NCBI RefSeq assembly: GCF_000710775.1
Contig: NZ_JOJP01000001.1
Span: 2,767,547 to 2,831,546 of the forward strand
Reading direction: 5' to 3'
DNA length: 64,000 nucleotides
Source of the DNA: Endozoicomonas elysicola
GTDB taxonomy: Bacteria > Pseudomonadota > Gammaproteobacteria > Pseudomonadales > Endozoicomonadaceae
Below, piece after piece: positions 60,701 through 64,000 of this stretch. The translations under genes were made by a program, and so were the position numbers. The notes under the pieces are model-generated. The model was not told where the DNA came from. It saw only the letters and a program-made list of their open reading frames with translations, and ran no database searches. Position 1 is the stretch's first letter, and each line of letters opens with the position of its first letter.

Positions 60701-61222
60701 CTGGAAAATGGAGATTTTGCAGGTGGTGAAAATGGCTGGGATGTGAGATCTGGCAGTAAGCTCGTAGACAACCCGAATGGTGTTGATGGAAAAGCATTAC
60801 TGATGAAACGGAGTGTTGGCCAGAGCGGTGCCACCAATGTTTTCCGGAATGAAGATGTTTCGCTTGACCCACTGGGCACACGCTATCTTTATCGTTTTGA
60901 TGTCACTACAGAGGGATCTGATGAGTTTATCTTTGAGGTTGATGTGGAAGTGCTTGATGCAGCAGGCCAGCGTATTATTCTGAGGGAAAATGCTGGTGAT
61001 GTATTACCCGGGCAGAAAGGTGAAGTCACTTTTGTGATGAGAAAACGACCAGGCGATCATACTCATCGAATTAATTTCCAGATGACAAGAGACGGAGAAA
61101 AAGATTTCAGAGATGCCAGCGTCTTTATAGATAACTTCCATCTTGATAAGCAGAAATTATTTGATGAATCTGCCTGTGTCAGTGATAGTCCAACAGGCTG
61201 TTTGCCCACAAGAGTTCAATAA
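57776..61222 (+). CDS. Large multidomain lipoprotein, putative new polysaccharide-active enzyme
   Basis: 1148 aa from the GTG at 57776 (GGGGGA 7 bases upstream). Lipobox LSAC with Cys33. Residues ~45-330 show repeated beta-propeller-like strands (GMTYFKGQLYVGGDAGIHRY; VDMVDEKIYFTTQGSLNRM). Residues ~340-780 are helical with aromatic and acidic clusters (DNVGWALFLLMAIDQV; TWTNDDYGPLLNNNAM; WLFGDIGAAQDPLA; HHAEDAGWAAFNRNYYAATM; GHSAFIVMGG), resembling an alpha/alpha-barrel lyase or hydrolase, but no family was recognised. Two C-terminal modules (FSNPGFENGLDSW; LENGDFAGGENGWDV) look like CBM_4_9/CBM-type sugar-binding domains. It lies between two sulfatases, so polymer cleavage at the outer membrane is a reasonable guess. 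Confidence 0.78.
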   Translation: MKVENPVGHVRQRLSIAVRIALFSGLGMALSACGGDESGGETVTPPLPPPVIDIAIEPWSFDGSNGDLVSAAQVSGLYAAADSSGDLIEIRDIHETVLHEISVGELSSVLPDFSFSGENGICGMTLTPSGRFLYIAACMEGESDNKDAIVAYNTNTRELTLLDRVTLVTDEVRPVGMTYFKGQLYVGGDAGIHRYDATRNRVFDVRNNNLDVTGQLVATQQPVTGLAVDMVDEKIYFTTQGSLNRMQPDGFGMTTLSSGVGFDRVTMGAVYGNDDSDGLFLLKHIADGSRILKIPSEALRAGQPVSPEVYAELDYTVDDISATADGRMMLAAQQIQMMRDNTDPRLSYQDWLQDELHQYYLAIKSLVEDGSIEGTSTLLGRPGFLLSKIVQEGGSPDKSPVADNVGWALFLLMAIDQVQPNPEIERLVELLIERHAGLYSDGYGGVRTVDGHFVRMYGSDGLPKTGGPEKSQPQVYVSMKFLPAAYKAAEMYPHNERLQTYKEYLRQLLQRSSDTIRANQKITWTNDDYGPLLNNNAMSNETWLFGDIGAAQDPLATEDYAHYVYDRRNFVYDHWLKGEAVIRAGHSAFIVMGGTLILKHHAEDAGWAAFNRNYYAATMAETDDMGAPYFGGFSAGNQPTCPTGNEDWCGGYHADGPSDHPNDIIHFPAVLGFGQHGHTPAVVGAYMAYRDGKRQPMNNAAGGEPINMLTRWSMAEPDYTMKAVGIADFWFGGVGLVEAIQPGTVDRFRAEFYRPDLEVERSNGQTTLHYSNITPRKVIGHDGQKETHYGYQMSPFNLPAGISHQDYEIIDPEGEWLELEDLVSELDGKSKRFSNPGFENGLDSWTTNGDVTVVDSETGSAAQVSGVGALGQPLELSMDLPGTRYRISSTSEMKQGSGKGYIRLQWRASEDILDPVLEEAVSNEITSVGSGQALSVVTEKPAGAGYLHINYVTEGADSVFLFDNTAAVRQGADSPLENGDFAGGENGWDVRSGSKLVDNPNGVDGKALLMKRSVGQSGATNVFRNEDVSLDPLGTRYLYRFDVTTEGSDEFIFEVDVEVLDAAGQRIILRENAGDVLPGQKGEVTFVMRKRPGDHTHRINFQMTRDGEKDFRDASVFIDNFHLDKQKLFDESACVSDSPTGCLPTRVQ

Positions 61223-61234
61223 TTAAATAATACG

Positions 61235-61268
61235 GCGCTGCTATTTTTTGGTAGCGCTTTCTCTTTTT
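61235..61268 (+). terminator. Terminator after the large lipoprotein gene
   Basis: GCGCTGCT pairs with GGTAGCGC (two G-T pairs) around a 7-base loop, followed by TTTCTCTTTTT, 12 bp after the stop codon. Confidence 0.75.
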
Positions 61269-61335
61269 ATTAATTCCTGTCTCTGTATGGCCTGTCATTT
61301 TTTAATAATTGTTGCAGTATCTAAAAGGTTATCCC

Positions 61336-62721
61336 TTGAAGTATTTTAAAAAAACCATAACTGCACTTATGGTCAGCTCAACGCTTTCTATAGCTCAGGT
61401 TGCAGCTCAGCCAAATATTGTTGTCATCGTAAGTGATGACTTGAATTACAGTGGTTTAAGTTTTACCGGGAATAGTAAGGTAAAAACACCCAATATTGAT
61501 TCCATTTTTCAAGATGGTGTTTTCTTTGAAAATGGCTATGTGACTCATGCGGTATGTGCACCTTCTCGGGCTGGCATGATGACTGGCCGTTATCAGGCAA
61601 GGTTTGGTTATGAAACCCTCACTTCCAATGATAAAGATGGGGTGAAGCATGATATTGGTGTTGATACCCGTGAGATATTTCTATCTGAGGTTTTGAAAGA
61701 GGCTGGGTATACAACGGCGGCATTTGGGAAGTGGCATCTTGGGGTAAATGAAAAGTATCAGCCCTACAACCGGGGATTTGACTATGTTTATGGTCATCCG
61801 GGCAGATGCAGCTATTACAATTGGGACAGCCTGCGCATTAATGGGGTAGAAGTAAGCTTCAGGGAAGAAGATAAAATTGCCGTCTTCGACCATAAAGGAA
61901 GGCAGCGTGGCGATGCTTATACGACGGAAGCACTTGGCCGGGCTGCAGCAGACTTTATTGATAAAAAGGGCAGTAAACCTTTTTTCCTGTATTTCGGCTC
62001 GTACAATGTCCATAAACCGTTGCAGGTTCCCTTGGAATATATTCCTGAAGGTGGTGATATTTATGATGGAATGGTTGCAGCGCTTGATGCTAATGTTGGT
62101 ACTATTCTGAACGCCATTGAAAGTAATGGGCTGGAAGACAATACCCTGATGTTCTTTGTGAATGACAATGGTGGTACCAAAGGCCATGCAAATGGTGTGT
62201 TTCAGGGTGGTAAGGCAACCAACTGGGAAGGCGGAATTCGTGTTCCTTTTGGCCTTAAGTGGCCAGAAAAATTATCAGGCGGAAAAAATTTTACAGGTAT
62301 TACCTCGACCATGGATATATTTCCAACAGCGGTCGCCGCTGCGGGTGCTGAAATGCCTGTTGACCGTTCTTATGATGGTGTTGATCTGATGCCCTGGTTA
62401 CTGGGTAAAAAAGCGGGTAACCCCCATGAAACTCTGTTCTGGCGATCAGGGTATGGGCATGCGATGAGAATGGGGAAGTATAAATTACTCTGGATGGCGG
62501 ATAAAAAGAAAAGTATGGCCAATGAAAGGCAGCATTATGGTAGGAAAAAATTTAAATGGGAGTTGCCGCTTTATAAGGATAAGCACAAGACGTATATGGC
62601 TCCGAAATTATTTGATCTTTCAAAAGATCCCGGGGAGCAGATCGATATATCGAATAAATTTCCAGAAATCACGGAAAAAATGATCCGTCAAATTGAGGGG
62701 TTTGATATAGAGATGAGGTGA
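61336..62721 (+). CDS. Exported sulfatase (S1 family)
   Basis: 461 aa starting at the TTG at 61336, which has AAAAGG 8 bases upstream and opens directly on a signal peptide (YFKKTITALMVSSTLSIAQVA). No ATG lies at a suitable place. Metal motif VSDDLNYSG, formylglycine motif CAPSRAGMMTGRYQARFG with Cys74, FGKWHLGVN, NDNGGTKGHANG, and DPGEQIDISNKFPE at the end. The RYQARFG segment is typical of N-acetylgalactosamine-6/arylsulfatase-type S1 enzymes and is close to sulfatase 4 in style. It is more A+T-rich than the other sulfatase genes. Substrate unknown. Confidence 0.91.
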   Translation: MKYFKKTITALMVSSTLSIAQVAAQPNIVVIVSDDLNYSGLSFTGNSKVKTPNIDSIFQDGVFFENGYVTHAVCAPSRAGMMTGRYQARFGYETLTSNDKDGVKHDIGVDTREIFLSEVLKEAGYTTAAFGKWHLGVNEKYQPYNRGFDYVYGHPGRCSYYNWDSLRINGVEVSFREEDKIAVFDHKGRQRGDAYTTEALGRAAADFIDKKGSKPFFLYFGSYNVHKPLQVPLEYIPEGGDIYDGMVAALDANVGTILNAIESNGLEDNTLMFFVNDNGGTKGHANGVFQGGKATNWEGGIRVPFGLKWPEKLSGGKNFTGITSTMDIFPTAVAAAGAEMPVDRSYDGVDLMPWLLGKKAGNPHETLFWRSGYGHAMRMGKYKLLWMADKKKSMANERQHYGRKKFKWELPLYKDKHKTYMAPKLFDLSKDPGEQIDISNKFPEITEKMIRQIEGFDIEMR

Positions 62722-62739
62722 TTATCATCGGATAAAGAC

Positions 62740-62769
62740 TTTCAATAAAAATTATTGAAAATCTTTTTT
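62740..62769 (+). terminator. Terminator of sulfatase 7
   Basis: TTTCAATAA / TTATTGAAA, 9 bp with a 3-base loop, followed by ATCTTTTTT; it starts 19 bp after the stop codon. Confidence 0.78.
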
Positions 62770-62800
62770 AGAAAATATTAAGCGATAGAGCAAAAAAATA

Positions 62801-62837
62801 CCTTAAGCCATGGCTGACTTAAGGTATAACAAAGGCT
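62801..62837 (-). terminator. Terminator of the right-edge gene
   Basis: ATACCTTAAG / CTTAAGGTAT, 10 bp with a 10-base loop; on the minus strand the stem is followed by a run of seven Ts. It lies 18 bp after the stop codon of the minus-strand gene. Confidence 0.85.
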
Positions 62838-62854
62838 AAATAAAATACTAATGA

Positions 62855-64000
62855 CTATTGAACAACCGGTGCTGGATTCATGACCAGTTTAAGATCAGCA
62901 ATGGTGAACTGGGCACCTCTCAGTAAATAGCCCAGTTCATCCTGATCGTTCTTTTCACCGTTATTCAGCTTGAACATGAAGGGTTTGGTGATCGCAAGCA
63001 GTGAGCTGGCAAGTGCATTACCGTTCTCATCTTTCTTAACGAATTCCTTAACCGGGATAGTCACTGTTTTTGGTGTGGCTGATATCTGGTCAGCGGTCAG
63101 CGTATAAATGGCTTCAAAGTCATCATTGTCCTGCATGGAAACGGTCACAGAAGTTGTTGCTTCTGAGCCAGCAGGTAAGGTGACACTTAAGTCAAAAGAA
63201 AGTATACCGTTTTCAATATAATTTCTGAGGTTAATCGGGGTGTCTGCCTTACTGTCAGTGATACCGACCCCGGCAACTGCTTTGCTATGGGTATCTGGAA
63301 TGGTTGCAGTCAGAGTAGCAACCTTCGTGACAGGGTCTGCATCGGTAATTGACCAGCCGCTGGCGCCTGCACCGGAGCCATCTTTTGGCAGCTGTAATCC
63401 GGTTAGCGTGGCTGTCCAGGGAGCTGCCGCGATACCGCCGGGTTTGGATGTCTCATCAGTGAGCAGCAGCAAGGATTCAGCATCGTCGAGGACGGTATTG
63501 GCAATGGCAGTACAAGGCAGGTCATAACCGGGAGACAGACTGTCCGGCGACATAATGACTTTGCCGAGAGTGAAGTTGAGGTCAGTGCTGGTGGTCAGTC
63601 TGAATGGTTCATCTACTTGGGTGAAATCAACATCAGCAAAGCAGCTCAGAGGTACCCTTATTTTCTGAGTGGATTCTGCTGCTGTAAAGGCATATATCGC
63701 ATCGGTAATATCAACAGGCGTTGCTGTTGCACCGGTTGAGACGGTGACAAGATTTGATGCAGTGGACACTGGTAAGTTATTAATGTCACTGACTTCAATA
63801 TGCAGTGTGCCATTACTGTTGGTGTTTGAAAGGTCTTGGCTTTCTGTGCTGTCCGTTAGAATAGAGGCGTCAGAAGCGCTGCCAATACTCAGATCCACAG
63901 CGACTGCCAGCGGATCCCCCAGTTCACCATCAACTGCGGCAGGCTGGGTAGAAATAGCCCCTACGGTATGAATACCACTTCCTGGAACCAGACTGGGTTC
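62855..64000 (-). CDS. C-terminal part of a protein with tandem ExoP-type binding modules, cut by window edge
   Basis: The minus frame is open from the right edge to the stop at 62855 (381 codons), so the N-terminus lies outside. The visible part matches the extra tail of sulfatase 5: AVDGELGDPLAVAVDLSIG corresponds to its GDPLSISISG start; NGTLHIEVSDINNLP, RVPLSCFADVDFTQVDEPF and NGILSFDLSVTLPAG are in the same order, and it ends ITKPFMFKLNNG followed by IADLKLVMNP. These are two ExoP-type galactose-binding-like modules. The missing upstream part could be a sulfatase or a GH3 exo-glucanase. An in-frame GTG at 63898 is not a likely true start, because the homology continues beyond it. Confidence 0.82.
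   Translation of the reverse strand, partial: EPSLVPGSGIHTVGAISTQPAAVDGELGDPLAVAVDLSIGSASDASILTDSTESQDLSNTNSNGTLHIEVSDINNLPVSTASNLVTVSTGATATPVDITDAIYAFTAAESTQKIRVPLSCFADVDFTQVDEPFRLTTSTDLNFTLGKVIMSPDSLSPGYDLPCTAIANTVLDDAESLLLLTDETSKPGGIAAAPWTATLTGLQLPKDGSGAGASGWSITDADPVTKVATLTATIPDTHSKAVAGVGITDSKADTPINLRNYIENGILSFDLSVTLPAGSEATTSVTVSMQDNDDFEAIYTLTADQISATPKTVTIPVKEFVKKDENGNALASSLLAITKPFMFKLNNGEKNDQDELGYLLRGAQFTIADLKLVMNPAPVVQ

Noticed and set aside
63896-63898. GTG at 63898 as the start of the right-edge gene
   Set aside because: The frame stays open to the window edge and the residues before it (AAVDGELGDPLAVAV) continue the similarity to the tail of sulfatase 5.
1-64000. CRISPR arrays, retrons, phage or classical defence genes, tRNA and rRNA genes
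   Set aside because: No regular spaced repeats, reverse transcriptase, integrase, nuclease-helicase cluster or cloverleaf/rRNA sequence was recognised on either strand.

Overview
The window looks like chromosome of a marine, facultatively anaerobic gammaproteobacterium. The lineage is inferred from gene content only; an Oceanospirillales or Endozoicomonadaceae-type animal associate would fit. Clues are a complete napFDAGHBC operon in enterobacterial/Vibrio order with a NarQ/NarP-type two-component system, a 42-residue single-membrane-span protein of the TIGR02808 type at the end of that operon, a Zur-controlled COG0523 gene, a tripartite tricarboxylate transporter and a large set of exported sulfatases. 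No rRNA, tRNA, CRISPR array or intact transposase was seen.

Left part (1-26.7 kb): metabolic and respiratory genes. In order: a flavin monooxygenase cut by the left edge, facing an AraC-family regulator; the periplasmic nitrate reductase operon on the minus strand; the divergent nitrate/nitrite sensor kinase and response regulator, with a perfect 7-2-7 NarL/NarP palindrome between them and napF; a TetR regulator and divergent MATE exporter; a TctCBA importer with an RraA-like aldolase and an SDR dehydrogenase; a COG0523 metal GTPase plus DUF1826 protein behind a near-consensus Zur box; a DUF819 membrane protein with a D-threonine-aldolase/D-serine-dehydratase-like PLP enzyme; an exported aldonolactone/alditol oxidase with a lipoprotein cytochrome c; and putP.

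Boundary (26.8-28.6 kb): an A+T-rich unknown gene (360 aa, Ser/Gln/Pro-rich start) and about 660 bp without an intact gene separate the left part from the right part.

Right part (28.6-64 kb): a polysaccharide-utilisation locus. On the minus strand, over about 22 kb, lie three sulfatases, a GH144-like (PF10091 glycoamylase-like) exported enzyme, a GH3 beta-glucosidase, an ABC sugar importer (two permeases, binding protein, ATPase), a LacI regulator, a roughly 1140-aa GH94 phosphorylase of the size and motif of 1,2-beta-oligoglucan phosphorylase, a fourth sulfatase, an SGNH esterase and a small periplasmic protein. On the plus strand follow a sulfatase fused to ExoP-type binding modules, a frameshifted CNNM/CBS transporter, a second sulfatase, a 1148-aa lipoprotein with a propeller, an alpha-helical core and two binding modules, and a seventh sulfatase. 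A gene carrying the same ExoP-type modules runs off the right edge. GH144, GH94, GH3, ABC importer and LacI together match the known beta-1,2-glucan pathway. Seven FGly-type sulfatases around it suggest that the substrate is a sulfated glucan or a mixed sulfated polymer, which would be unusual. A recurring palindrome GAAACGTTTC (or close variants) before at least eight transcription units in this part is the likely operator of the LacI protein, and CRP/FNR-type boxes accompany several of these promoters.
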